DNA of 64,000 nucleotides from Streptomyces fulvorobeus (GTDB taxonomy: Bacteria > Actinomycetota > Actinomycetes > Streptomycetales > Streptomycetaceae). Each line of letters starts with the position of its first letter. Within the stretch, counting starts at the first letter, position 1. Location: contig NZ_BLWC01000001.1 in the NCBI RefSeq assembly GCF_013167895.1, positions 5,146,001 through 5,210,000 of the forward strand. Reading direction: 5' to 3'. The notes below the pieces were generated by a model, which did not search any database, was not told the origin of the DNA, and saw only the letters and a program-made list of their open reading frames with translations. Of the stretch, positions 8,702-17,027 are shown piece after piece. Made by a program: the position numbers and the translations under genes.

Positions 8702-9750
8702 TCACGAGCTGCTGCCGCAGCTGGAACCGCCGCCCCCGCCCCGCAGCTGGAACCGCCCCCGCTGCTGGAGCCGCCTCCGCAGCCGGCCCCGCCTCCGCAG
8801 CCGGCCCCGCCTCCGCTGCTCCCTCCGCAGCCGCCGCCGGGGCCGGAGCCGCAGGAGGACCCGCCGCCTCCGTCCCCGCCGGAACTCCCGCAGCTCGCGC
8901 TGCCGGGATGCGCCCCTGCGCACCACACCACCGGCACGAGGAGTGCCGAGGAGTCCGCGGACGCGTACGGGGCGAACCCGGGGCTCCCTCCGGTGGTCCT
9001 GACCCGGGCGGCGGCGTACAGCTGGGCCTGGAGTCCGGGGTCGGGCAGCGCCCGCAGCCCCAGCGTGGCCACCAGCTGGGCCGGGGTCATCCAGTGGGCG
9101 TACGCGGCCCGGTAGCCCTCGGCCGCCCGCCGGCCCGCCGCCGTGATCCGGCGCCGGGTGGACGAGGCCACGAGCATGCCGGTCAGGGCCCCGACGAGCA
9201 GGACGGGCAGCACCTTCACGATGAAGGGGAACGGCGTGTCTGAGTAGCCGTCGTGCGCGGCGTACTGGACGAAGGTGAGCACCAGGCAGACCGGCAGGGC
9301 CGCCAGGCATCCGAGACCCTGGGCGAGCGACCACACGCGCAGCGGACGGTTCGTCGCGGGGGCGACCAGCAGGCCGCGTCCCGCCAGCCCGTCACCGGTC
9401 TCCTGCACGGCGGGGTGGCGCATCACGGCGGCCCGCAGCGTGGGCAGGGCGCCGCTCGGGGCCGCGGCGAACTCCTGGAGCACGGCGCGCTCCACCGGAT
9501 CGCGGGCCTCGTACCGCAGGACGGCGACGATGCCGGGGCCGCCGATGGCCAGCCGTCCGTCCGAGTGCATCGCGGTCAGCGCGGTGTCCACCACCCGGGC
9601 GGGACCGCCGTTGAGGAACGCCGCCTCGTACAGGTCGTGCACCGGGGAGGCGGCCCGGGCCGTCGAGCGGCGGGCGGAGACCGCGCGGGTGACGAGGAGG
9701 ACCGACGCGGCGAGCACGGCGAGGTTCAGCAGGATGGCGAGAGCGTTCAC
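8702..9750 (-). pseudogene. TIGR04222-type membrane protein with Cys/Gly/Ser-rich tail; apparent one-base frameshift in the tail
   Basis: The N-terminal helix (VNALAILLNLAVLAASVLLV), the TIGR04222 block DLYEAAFLNGGPARV and two central helices precede a tail built from repeats such as GGGSSCG and GAGCGG, with about eight cysteines. The uninterrupted frame runs on across the whole neighbouring gene as low-complexity sequence. The adjacent frame gives GGGSSCGSSS and a stop at 8702, the expected ending. One missing base in the G/C run at about 8728-8744 explains this: the span is 1049 nt, one short of 350 codons. The GTG at 9750 follows GGGGAAG and lies 4 nt after the DUF692 stop, so I prefer it to the GTG at 9777. 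This is a candidate substrate of the upstream DUF692 enzyme, by inference only. Confidence 0.72.
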
Positions 9751-9754
9751 CGGG

Positions 9755-11056
9755 TCACTTCCCCACGAGAGCGGCACGGGCCGCGCGTACCAGGCGGACG
9801 GAGCGGCGGGGCGGACGCGGATCGACGCACCCCTGCCACCAGCGGGTCAGCCGCCGCCGGGCCACGGGGTCCGCCGGAAACCCGTCGATCAGCAGCCGCT
9901 CCGCGAAGTCCACCGCGTCGCGGCGGTACCCCTCGGACATCGGATGGGTCCTCGCGTAGTCGACGAACGCGCGGCGGTAGCCGTCGCCGAGGATCTCCGG
10001 CAGTTCCGGAGCCACCTTCGCGACGACGTCGGCCCGCTTGGCGGCCAGGGCCCGGCTCTGCACCCCGAGCCGCCGGTGGTCGAAGCCCTCCGGCGCCGGG
10101 GTGCCGGCCACCAGCGCCGAGAGCAGGGCGGTCTGCGCGACGGCGCAACGGTCCCGCGCGCCCTCCACCGGGGCCGCGGCCCGCCGGGGGCGCTCCTGCG
10201 CCTTTGGCCGTACCGCGCCCGCCCGGGAGGAGGCAGCCGAGGCCGCCAGGGTCGTGCGGATCGCGTCCAGTTCGCCCGCGAGTCCGGCGGCGGGCGGGAA
10301 GGCGTCGTCACGCTCCAGCAGGACACCGGGCGGGTCGACCCGGGAGCGGAGCTCGGACAGGATGTCGAGCACCGGCCGCGTCACCGGGTGTGCGTGCGTG
10401 TCGTGCCAGACCCCGTCCTTCTGGACGCCGCCCGCCACATGGACGTACGCGATGGCCTCGACCGGCAGCTCGTCGAGCGCCGTGGCCGGGTCCTCGCCGC
10501 GGTTGACGTGGTTGGTGTGCAGGTTGGCGACGTCGATCAGCAGCCGGACCCCGGTGCGCGCGACGAGTTCGGCGAGGAACTGTCCCTCGGTCAGCTCCTC
10601 GCCCGGCCAGGAGATCAGCGCCGCGATGTTCTCCAGGGCCAGGGGTACGGGCAGCGAGTCCTGGGCGATCCGTACGTTCTCGCACAGGACGTCCAGGGCC
10701 TCCCAGGTGCGGGGTACGGGCAGCAGGTGGCCCGCTTCGAGCCTCGGCGACGCGGTGAGCGGCCCACCGCCGCGTACGAACGCGATGTGCTCCGTCACCA
10801 GGGGAGCGCCGAGCAGCGCGGCCCGCGCCGCCAGGTCCGCGAGGCGGCCCGGGTCGGGCCGTTCGGCGCCGCCGAGCCCGAGGGAGACGCCGTGCGGGAC
10901 GACGGTGACGCCGCGCTCCCGCAGCCGGGTCAGCGCCTCCGGGGGATGGCCGGTGCAGATGTTCTCCGCGACCGCCTCGACCCAGTCGATGCCCGGCAGC
11001 GCCGCCACCGCGTCGGCGATCTCCGGCCGCCAGCCGATCCCGATTCCCAGCCTCAT
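9755..11056 (-). CDS. DUF692 (MNIO) family protein fused to a C-terminal HvfC/BufC-like domain
   Basis: A 433-residue protein. Residues 1 to about 265 form a DUF692 TIM barrel: LGIGIGWRPEI at the start, TEHIAFV, LALENI, LLIDVANLHTNHVN, AYVHVAGG, HDTHAHPV and LLERDD supply the His, Asp, Asn and Glu ligands expected for the multinuclear iron centre. After a linker, residues of about 300-420 (ALLSAL, then LGDGYRRAFVDYARTHP and FAERLL) resemble the HvfC/BufC-type partner domains that present precursor peptides. Known relatives (MbnB, TglH, ChrH, bufferin enzymes) modify Cys or Asp residues of ribosomal peptides. The ATG at 11056 follows GGGGGAC. It sits directly upstream of the Cys/Gly-tailed TIGR04222 gene. 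The substrate assignment is inference. Confidence 0.85.
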   Translation of the reverse strand: MRLGIGIGWRPEIADAVAALPGIDWVEAVAENICTGHPPEALTRLRERGVTVVPHGVSLGLGGAERPDPGRLADLAARAALLGAPLVTEHIAFVRGGGPLTASPRLEAGHLLPVPRTWEALDVLCENVRIAQDSLPVPLALENIAALISWPGEELTEGQFLAELVARTGVRLLIDVANLHTNHVNRGEDPATALDELPVEAIAYVHVAGGVQKDGVWHDTHAHPVTRPVLDILSELRSRVDPPGVLLERDDAFPPAAGLAGELDAIRTTLAASAASSRAGAVRPKAQERPRRAAAPVEGARDRCAVAQTALLSALVAGTPAPEGFDHRRLGVQSRALAAKRADVVAKVAPELPEILGDGYRRAFVDYARTHPMSEGYRRDAVDFAERLLIDGFPADPVARRRLTRWWQGCVDPRPPRRSVRLVRAARAALVGK

Positions 11057-11206
11057 GTGTGTCCCCCAGATGGTTCCCGTGCGGGGGTGATGGCCCCGGC
11101 GGGCAGCGCTGAATCCCAACAGGGGGACGTTCAGAGCTCGATCTGAGGTTCCCGGCGGGCGCCGCCCGAAGTGCGTGGGTGTGCGCGGGGACGCGGGGAT
11201 GTCCGG

Positions 11207-11923
11207 TCAGCGGCGCAGCGCGGGGTGGTCGGCGACCACCGTGCAGGACCCCGGGGCGATCTCGGTGAACCCGGCGTCCCGTACCACCGGCAGGCCGCTG
11301 ACGGTGAGCTCCCGCCAGCGCGCCGGGTCCGCGGGGGCCACGGCGAGCGGGAATCCGGTCTCACGCCACGCCTTGCGCTCGGTGTCCGACAGCTCCCACC
11401 AGGCGAGCTGGGCGCCGTGCCCGGCCTGGGCCATGGCCTTGCCCGCCGACATGTCGAGGCCGGGGTTGAGCCACAGCACGGGACCGGCCGGGTCGGGCGC
11501 GGCCGGGGACTCGGGGTCGTCGAGATCCGTGCCCGACACCTGGAGCCTGGCCAGTTCCTTCGGCCAGCCGTCCAGCGGCACCGGCGGGAAGACCCGCACC
11601 TCGGCGCTGTCGCCGGTGACGGTGATCCCGGGCAGGGCGGACGCCTTGCGCCACTCGGCGCCGCGTGCCCGGCGCACCACCTTGCGGATGCGGGTGTCCT
11701 GCCAGTCCCGCATGGGCTGGGCCCACTCGCCCTCACCGAGCGAGCGCTCGTCGGAGAGAATCGTGAGCACGGCACGCGCGGCGGTCCGCAGGGCGTCGGT
11801 ACGGGCCGGAGGCGCCGTCTTCTCGATGTGCGCCACCAGCGGCAGGACGAACTGGGGGGCCTCGCCGGGGCCTGCGGGGGAGGCGCCGGCGGACTCGGAT
11901 GCGGGGATGTCGTTGCTGCTCAC
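11207..11923 (-). CDS. Peptidyl-tRNA hydrolase, PTH2 family
   Basis: A 238-residue cytoplasmic protein whose C-terminal part carries the PTH2 signature: LNPGLDMSAGKAMAQAGHGA, followed by RDAGFTEIAPGSCTVVA. PTH2 enzymes release peptides from prematurely dropped peptidyl-tRNA; bacteria usually rely on Pth1, so this would be an accessory enzyme as in other streptomycetes. The N-terminal 100 residues are specific to the actinobacterial form. It diverges from the AIM24 gene; the 62-bp gap must hold both promoters. Confidence 0.82.
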   Translation of the reverse strand: MSSNDIPASESAGASPAGPGEAPQFVLPLVAHIEKTAPPARTDALRTAARAVLTILSDERSLGEGEWAQPMRDWQDTRIRKVVRRARGAEWRKASALPGITVTGDSAEVRVFPPVPLDGWPKELARLQVSGTDLDDPESPAAPDPAGPVLWLNPGLDMSAGKAMAQAGHGAQLAWWELSDTERKAWRETGFPLAVAPADPARWRELTVSGLPVVRDAGFTEIAPGSCTVVADHPALRR

Positions 11924-11985
11924 CCGCCAAGTCTGCCAGGCGGGGATGGCGTGCTTCTTGGCGGAAGGGAGGAGTCCGGGTGAGG

Positions 11986-12672
11986 ATGCTCCGCATGAAG
12001 AGCGATCTCTTTTCCAGCGAGCACATGGTCCAGGCAGCCACCGTCCCCGGAATGACCCTCCAGAACAGCAAGTCCATCAAGTACGCGGTCAACGGTGAGA
12101 TGCACGCGCGCCAGGGCTCGATGATCGCCTTCCGCGGCAGTCTCCAGTTCGAGCGCAAGGGCCAGGGCATCGGCGGCATGCTCAAGCGCGCGGTCACCGG
12201 TGAGGGGCTGGCGCTCATGGCGGTCCGCGGGCAGGGCGAGGCGTGGTTCGCCCACGAGGCGGCGAACTGCTTCATCGTGGAGATGGAGCAGGGCGACGTC
12301 CTGACCGTCAACGGCCGCAACGTCCTGTGCTTCGACGCCACCCTGGCGTACGAGATCAAGACCGTGAAGGGGGCCGGGATGACCGGTGGCGGCCTCTTCA
12401 ACAGTGTCTTCAGCGGTTACGGGAAGCTCGGGCTGATCTGTGAGGGCCAGCCGCTGGTGATCCCCGTGACCGCCGGGCAGCCGGTGTACGTCGACACGGA
12501 CGCGGTCGTCGGCTGGAGCGAGCGGCTGACGACCTCCCTGCACCGCTCGCAGAGCTTCGGCTCGATGGTGCGCGGCGGCTCGGGCGAGGCCGTCCAGCTG
12601 ATGCTCCAGGGCGAGGGGTTCGTGATCGTACGGCCGAGCGAGGCCAAGCCCGAGAAGGCGTCGGCCGGGTGA
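11986..12672 (+). CDS. AIM24 family protein
   Basis: A 228-residue beta-rich protein of the AIM24/TRAP-like superfamily. Typical blocks are NGEMHARQGSMIAF, the Gly-rich GQGIGGMLKRAVTGEG and the repeated strand pattern through VYVDTDAVVGWSE and RGGSGEAVQL. The molecular role in bacteria is unknown. Two starts are possible: ATG 11986, or ATG 11995 (MKSDLFSS), which would use GTGAGG as ribosome binding site; I cannot decide between them. The stop overlaps the GTG of a 58-residue gene, indicating translational coupling. Confidence 0.82.
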   Translation: MLRMKSDLFSSEHMVQAATVPGMTLQNSKSIKYAVNGEMHARQGSMIAFRGSLQFERKGQGIGGMLKRAVTGEGLALMAVRGQGEAWFAHEAANCFIVEMEQGDVLTVNGRNVLCFDATLAYEIKTVKGAGMTGGGLFNSVFSGYGKLGLICEGQPLVIPVTAGQPVYVDTDAVVGWSERLTTSLHRSQSFGSMVRGGSGEAVQLMLQGEGFVIVRPSEAKPEKASAG

Positions 12673-12845
12673 GCCGCGAGACCCCCGCGCCGGAGCCGGT
12701 GGCCACGGGCACCGACGCGGGTCCTCCGTTCGCCGGGTGCGTGCTGTGCGGCGAGCCGACCGGGTATCCGGAGTCGGCCAGGGGCGTCACCCTGTGTCCG
12801 GTGTGCGAGTGGCGGGAAGCGGAGCGCACGGCCTGTTCCGGCTGA
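12669..12845 (+). CDS. Small double-CxxC (zinc ribbon-like) protein, coupled to AIM24
   Basis: A 58-residue frame starting at a GTG that overlaps the AIM24 stop (GTGA). The translation has a Pro/Ala-rich N-terminus, then GCVLCGEPT and, 19 residues after the second cysteine, LCPVCEW, a four-cysteine arrangement suited to binding one zinc, and ends TACSG. The frame keeps the high-GC third-position bias of a real gene and ends cleanly before the convergent deacetylase gene. I do not recognise a function; a metal-binding partner of the AIM24 protein is possible. Confidence 0.62.
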   Translation: MSRETPAPEPVATGTDAGPPFAGCVLCGEPTGYPESARGVTLCPVCEWREAERTACSG

Positions 12846-12886
12846 GCGTGATCGCCCTCGTGCCGCTCCCTCGCCGACCCGCGGAC

Positions 12887-13807
12887 TCAGCCCCGCATCA
12901 GCTCGGAGACCTTCACGAACCGGTAGCCACGCGCGCGCAGCTCCGGCACCACCCGTCCCACGGCCTCGTCGGTCACCGGTGCCGCGCTGCGCGTGCAGTG
13001 CATGACCACCAGCGAACCCGGGGTGACCCCCGCGAGCACCTGCTCGGCCACCGCGTCCGCGTCCTTCGCGAAGGCGTCACCGCTGACGACGTCCCACTGC
13101 ACGGCCGTCACCTTCTCCGACGCCAGCGTCCGCAGCGCCGCCTCGTCGTAGCAGCCGCCGGGGAAGCGGAAGTACGGCACCACATGGCGCGCCCCCGCCT
13201 CCCGGAACGCTGCGAACGCCCGCCGGACGTCGTCGCGCATCTCCGCCTGCCGGACGGCCGGCAGGCCGTAGCAGGGGGAGGCGAAGGCGTGGTGCCGGTA
13301 CGAGTGGTTGGCGATCTCGAACAGCGGGTCCGTCCCGATCGAGCGCGCCTGCGCCGGATACTCCCGCGCCCACCGGCCCGTCATGAAGACGGTCGAGGGG
13401 ACTTTGAGCCGGCGCAGCAGGGCGATCAGTTCCGGGTTGTCGAAACGCTCGCCCGCGGCCGCGCGCGGCCCCTGGTCCGCGGTCATGTCCGCGTCGAAGG
13501 TCAGGGCCACCACCTTGTCGCGCGACCCGGCGCCCTTCCCGGTCGTGCGGGGGCGGCGCTCGAAGACCGGGGTGAGTCCCGCCGGACCCGGCGCCATGGT
13601 GGGCGGCTTCCGCCCGGCCGGGAGCGACGCGAGCGCACCGGCCGGAGCGGAGGGAGAGGCGGAGGAGCGCCCGGGGCGGAAGTTTTCGGTACGGGAACGC
13701 TCCTGGCCTCCGCAGCCGGAGAGGCTGCTGCCGAGTACCGCCCCCAGAACGGTCAGTACCGTCATTTTCCATACAGAATTGATCACTCTCGGAACGTAAC
13801 CGATCAC
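12887..13807 (-). CDS. Polysaccharide deacetylase (NodB domain) lipoprotein
   Basis: A protein of up to 306 residues with an N-terminal hydrophobic segment and lipobox LSGC (Cys near residue 32), then a charged linker and a NodB homology domain. The metal-site motif is ALTFDADMT (FDAD rather than the usual DDG), followed by IANHSYRH supplying two His ligands and FRFPGGCYD as motif 3. It probably removes acetyl groups from a cell-envelope glycan on the outer face of the membrane. The start is uncertain: GTG 13807 or GTG 13786. Confidence 0.86.
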   Translation of the reverse strand: MIGYVPRVINSVWKMTVLTVLGAVLGSSLSGCGGQERSRTENFRPGRSSASPSAPAGALASLPAGRKPPTMAPGPAGLTPVFERRPRTTGKGAGSRDKVVALTFDADMTADQGPRAAAGERFDNPELIALLRRLKVPSTVFMTGRWAREYPAQARSIGTDPLFEIANHSYRHHAFASPCYGLPAVRQAEMRDDVRRAFAAFREAGARHVVPYFRFPGGCYDEAALRTLASEKVTAVQWDVVSGDAFAKDADAVAEQVLAGVTPGSLVVMHCTRSAAPVTDEAVGRVVPELRARGYRFVKVSELMRG

Positions 13808-13867
13808 CCCGAGGTGATCCGCCGGTGGCGCTCCCGCACCGCCGGGCGGGCCCCGTGGTTCAGCCGG

Positions 13868-15250
13868 TCAGCGCCAGGGCCCTGTCACGGCGAAGGTCGT
13901 CCCGGGCGTGTAGCAGTTGAGATACATCGTCAGGCCGTCAGGCGAGAAGGTCACTCCGGCGAACTCGCCCCACTCCGGCTCCTGCGGGGTCCCGGTGTTC
14001 TGCCGGCCGCGCGCCATCGTGTACACCTCGCCCCGCCGGGTCACCCCCAGCACGTACTGGGCCCCGTTGCCGTCCTCGCACACCATCAGCCCGCCGTCGG
14101 CCGACAGGCAGATGTTGTCGGGGGACTCGCCGGGCAGCTGGATGTCCGTGTCCGGGCCGAAGACGACCACCAGCGTCAGGCGCCGGCGCCCCGGCTCGTA
14201 CCGCCACACCTGTCCGTAGTGGTCGCCCGCCGAGCCCTCCGAGCGGCGCGCGAAGCTGGAGACGAAGTAGACCGACGAGCCGCCCCAGTAGCAGCCCTCC
14301 AGCTTCTGGGCGTGCGTGATGCCCTTGGGGCCGAAGTCCTGGAGTCTGATCGGGGTTCCGGCCGCCAGCGGATCGGGGACGGGCACCCACTCGACCCCGC
14401 CGAAGCTCGCCCCGGTCTCCTGGACGGCGGAGAGGTCGGGCACACCGGGCACCCGCATGGCCTCCAGCGCGCCACCGGCCCTCAGCGAGCCGTGACCGCC
14501 CAGCGGCTTCTCGGGCAGAAAGCGGTAGAAGAGGCCGAACGGCCGCTGGAACGCGTCCTCCGTCTCGTACACGGTCCCCGAGCGCGGATCGACGGCGACG
14601 GCCTCGTGCTGGAAGCGGCCCATCGCGGTGAGCGGTACGGCTCCGGTGCGGCGCGGATCGGCGCCGTCCACCTCGAAGACGAAGCCGTGGTCCTTGGTGT
14701 AGCCGTTCGTACCGGCCTTGTCCTCGGTCTCCTCGCAGGTCAGCCAGGTGTTCCAGGGGGTCGGGCCGCCCGCGCAGTTCACCGCCGTACCGGCGATGGC
14801 GACGCGTTCGCCGAGGACCGCGCCCCGGCTGTCGAGCTCAAGGGCCGTACAGCCGCCCTTGGCCGCCTGGTCGTAGGTGAGGCCGTCGACGGTGGGCACG
14901 CCGAGCGCGGCGGAGGCCCGGTTCTCGTGGTTGCGTACGAGGTGGACCCGCCCGCGGTGGCCCCGGAAGGCGGCCATTCCGTCGGGGTTGCCGGGGACGA
15001 GGCCCTCACCCGAACGGAGTGGGTCGCCCTGCCGGGAGAGCACCCGGTAGCGGAATCCTTTCGGCAGATCGAGCAGGCCGTCCGGATCGGGGACGAGGGG
15101 GCCGTGACCGCGGTGGCCCACGGCGGCGGATGTGCCCGCGAAGAGTTCGGAGAAGGCACCGGCGAAGGCGACCGAGACGGCGGCCGCGCCGCTGCCGGCC
15201 AGAACCTGACGGCGTGTCGCGGGGCGTGCTGATGATGAGGATGAGGACAT
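13868..15250 (-). CDS. PhoX family (DUF839) protein, Tat-exported
   Basis: A 460-residue protein with a twin-arginine signal (TRRQVLAGSGAAA at about residues 12-24, followed by a hydrophobic stretch) and a PhoX/DUF839 beta-propeller. Characteristic blocks include VRNHENR, TPWNTWLTCEE, ERDAFQRPFG-like and SPDNICLSADGGLMVCEDG. PhoX relatives are Ca/Fe-dependent phosphatases; many streptomycete members have untested activity. The ATG at 15250 follows CAGGGAG; upstream in-frame codons up to 15343 are unsupported. A 13-bp inverted repeat lies in its 5' region. Confidence 0.84.
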   Translation of the reverse strand: MSSSSSSARPATRRQVLAGSGAAAVSVAFAGAFSELFAGTSAAVGHRGHGPLVPDPDGLLDLPKGFRYRVLSRQGDPLRSGEGLVPGNPDGMAAFRGHRGRVHLVRNHENRASAALGVPTVDGLTYDQAAKGGCTALELDSRGAVLGERVAIAGTAVNCAGGPTPWNTWLTCEETEDKAGTNGYTKDHGFVFEVDGADPRRTGAVPLTAMGRFQHEAVAVDPRSGTVYETEDAFQRPFGLFYRFLPEKPLGGHGSLRAGGALEAMRVPGVPDLSAVQETGASFGGVEWVPVPDPLAAGTPIRLQDFGPKGITHAQKLEGCYWGGSSVYFVSSFARRSEGSAGDHYGQVWRYEPGRRRLTLVVVFGPDTDIQLPGESPDNICLSADGGLMVCEDGNGAQYVLGVTRRGEVYTMARGRQNTGTPQEPEWGEFAGVTFSPDGLTMYLNCYTPGTTFAVTGPWR

Positions 15251-15278
15251 GAGGCGACTCCCTGTTGGCGGACAGTGA

Positions 15279-15334
15279 AGTGACCCGCATGTGTGTACCA
15301 CGCGTGTTGCCGCGCGGGAAGCATGCGGGTCACT
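15279..15334. repeat. 13-bp perfect inverted repeat upstream of the PhoX-type gene
   Basis: AGTGACCCGCATG (15279-15291) is complementary to CATGCGGGTCACT (15322-15334), with a 30-nt spacer. It lies between the OsmC gene's stop and the PhoX start. It could be the OsmC transcript's terminator, a 5' UTR structure or a two-site operator. The arms do not match the PhoP box pattern (GTTCACC direct repeats). Confidence 0.55.
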
Positions 15335-15383
15335 GAGCCTCATGACGACGCCCGGGACAGCGGTGGTCCCAGGGGCCCGTGGG

Positions 15384-15809
15384 TCAGGCCAGGGAAGCGG
15401 AGAGCGTGATCGTCGTGCCCGTCAGAGCCTGGCTGACCGGGCAGTTGAGCTTGGCGTCCTCGGCGGCCTTCACGAACGCCGCCTCGTCCAAGCCGGAGAC
15501 CTCGCCCTGGACGGTGAGGTGGATTCCGGTGATGCCCGTGCCGGGCTGGAAGGTCACCTCGGCCTGGGTGTTCAGCCGGGTCGGCGGGGTGCCGGCCTTG
15601 GACAGTCCGGCCGAGAGCGCCATCGAGAAGCAGCTGGAGTGCGCGGCGGCGATGAGCTCCTCCGGGCTGGTCTTGCCGTTCGCCTCCTCCGCGCGCGACG
15701 GCCAGGAGACCGCGTACTCGCCGATGCCGGAGGAGTCGAAGGTGACGACGCCCCCGCCCTCGACCAGGTTGCCTTCCCAGACCGTGTGCGCCTGACGCGT
15801 GGTAGCCAT
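15384..15809 (-). CDS. OsmC family organic hydroperoxide reductase
   Basis: A 141-residue OsmC/Ohr-family protein of normal length. The two peroxidatic-site cysteines are visible in AAHSSCFSMAL and KLNCPVS, with the preceding TSPEELIAAAH helix typical of the OsmC subgroup. It reduces organic hydroperoxides in the cytoplasm, usually with dihydrolipoyl partners. The ATG at 15809 is preceded by AAGGGAA. It sits alone between the PhoX and zapE genes, all leftward. Confidence 0.93.
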   Translation of the reverse strand: MATTRQAHTVWEGNLVEGGGVVTFDSSGIGEYAVSWPSRAEEANGKTSPEELIAAAHSSCFSMALSAGLSKAGTPPTRLNTQAEVTFQPGTGITGIHLTVQGEVSGLDEAAFVKAAEDAKLNCPVSQALTGTTITLSASLA

Positions 15810-15895
15810 GCTGGATTCCCTTCAAACGGTGTGCGCGGATATACCGGCTGTACGGGCCTGCCGAAGGCGACCCGTACGGCGGTACATCCCCGAAC

Positions 15896-16990
15896 CTACT
15901 GCGCCACCAGCCCCTTTGCGTCACGCGCCAGTGCTGTCAGCCGGGAGATGGCGCGGAAGTACTTCTTCTGGTACCCCCCGTTCAGCATCTCTTCGCCGAA
16001 GAGCTTGTCGAAGGGGCACCCCGAGGCGAGCACCGGGATCTCCCGGTCGTAGAGCCGGTCCGCGAGCACCACCAGCCGCAGGGCCGTCGACTGGTCGGAC
16101 ACCGGCTCCACCCCCGTGAGGCAGACCGCGCTGATGCCCTCCGTCATCGCCCCGTACCGGCTCGGGTGGACCCGCGCCAGGTGGTCGAGGAGACCGGGGA
16201 AGTCGTCGAGCGCCGCACCGGCCGTGGCGTACGCGGCCTCGGTGACCTGCCCTTCGGAGTACGGCGCGGGCGCCTCGGGCAGTCCGCGGTGGCGGTAGTC
16301 CTCGCCGTCGATCCGCAGCGGCCGGAAGTGCGCGGAGAGCCCCTGGATCTCACGGAGGAAGTCGGCGGCGGCGAAACGGCCCTCACCGAGCTTGCCCGGC
16401 AGGGTGTTGGAGGTGGCGGCCAGCGCGACGCCCGCCTCCACCAGCCTGCTGAGCAGCGAGGAGACGAGGACCGTGTCGCCCGGGTCGTCGAGTTCGAATT
16501 CGTCGATGCAGAGCAGCCGGTGCCCGCTGAGCGTCTGCACGGTCTGCTGGAACCCCAGCGCGCCGACCAGATTGGTCAGCTCGACGAAGGTGCCGAACGC
16601 CTTCAGCGAGGGGGCCGCGGGCGTGGCGTGCCAGAGGGAGGCCAGCAGGTGGGTCTTGCCGACCCCGTAACCGCCGTCGAGGTAGACCCCGCGCGGCCCG
16701 GCCGGAGCCGCGGGCGCCTTGCGGCCGAACCACCTGCGCCTGGCGGTCCCGGCGGCGTGCGCACCGCCGAGCCCGTGCGCGAACTCGCTCAGTACCCTGA
16801 CCGCTTCGCTCTGGCTCGGCTGGTTCGGGTCGGGGACGTACGTCTCGAAGCGCACCGAGTCGAAGCGCGGTGGCGGCTCCATCTCGGCGACCAGGCGGTC
16901 GGCGGGGACGCGCGGCTCACGGGCGCAGAGCGAATGCGGGGCGGCGTCGGGTATGGGGCTCTGCCCCGGAACGGCGGTGGATGAGGACAC
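15896..16990 (-). CDS. zapE: Cell division ATPase ZapE (AFG1 family)
   Basis: A 364-residue P-loop ATPase. Walker A is GGYGVGKTHLLAS and Walker B is LLCIDEFELDDP, followed by the sensor region LAATSNT that defines the AFG1/ZapE family. In E. coli ZapE associates with the Z-ring under stress; in actinobacteria the role is untested. It starts with a GTG at 16990 and is divergent from the reductase gene with only 37 bp between the starts, so their promoters must overlap. Confidence 0.9.
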   Translation of the reverse strand: MSSSTAVPGQSPIPDAAPHSLCAREPRVPADRLVAEMEPPPRFDSVRFETYVPDPNQPSQSEAVRVLSEFAHGLGGAHAAGTARRRWFGRKAPAAPAGPRGVYLDGGYGVGKTHLLASLWHATPAAPSLKAFGTFVELTNLVGALGFQQTVQTLSGHRLLCIDEFELDDPGDTVLVSSLLSRLVEAGVALAATSNTLPGKLGEGRFAAADFLREIQGLSAHFRPLRIDGEDYRHRGLPEAPAPYSEGQVTEAAYATAGAALDDFPGLLDHLARVHPSRYGAMTEGISAVCLTGVEPVSDQSTALRLVVLADRLYDREIPVLASGCPFDKLFGEEMLNGGYQKKYFRAISRLTALARDAKGLVAQ

Positions 16991-17014
16991 AGCTCGCCAC
17001 CTTAAGCGCCATGC

Positions 17015-17020
17015 CAGACT
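17015..17020 (+). promoter_or_regulatory. Possible -10 element of a leaderless promoter
   Basis: CAGACT lies 7 nt upstream of the ATG at 17028 within the 37-bp divergent region. There is no ribosome binding site before that ATG, which fits a leaderless mRNA. Confidence 0.33.
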
Positions 17021-17027
17021 GGATCAC

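Noticed and set aside
7774..9777. A 667-residue continuous frame joining the TIGR04222 protein to low-complexity sequence
   Set aside because: Its second half is antisense-like, GC-driven sequence over the next gene in another frame. A one-base frameshift in the tail explains it better.
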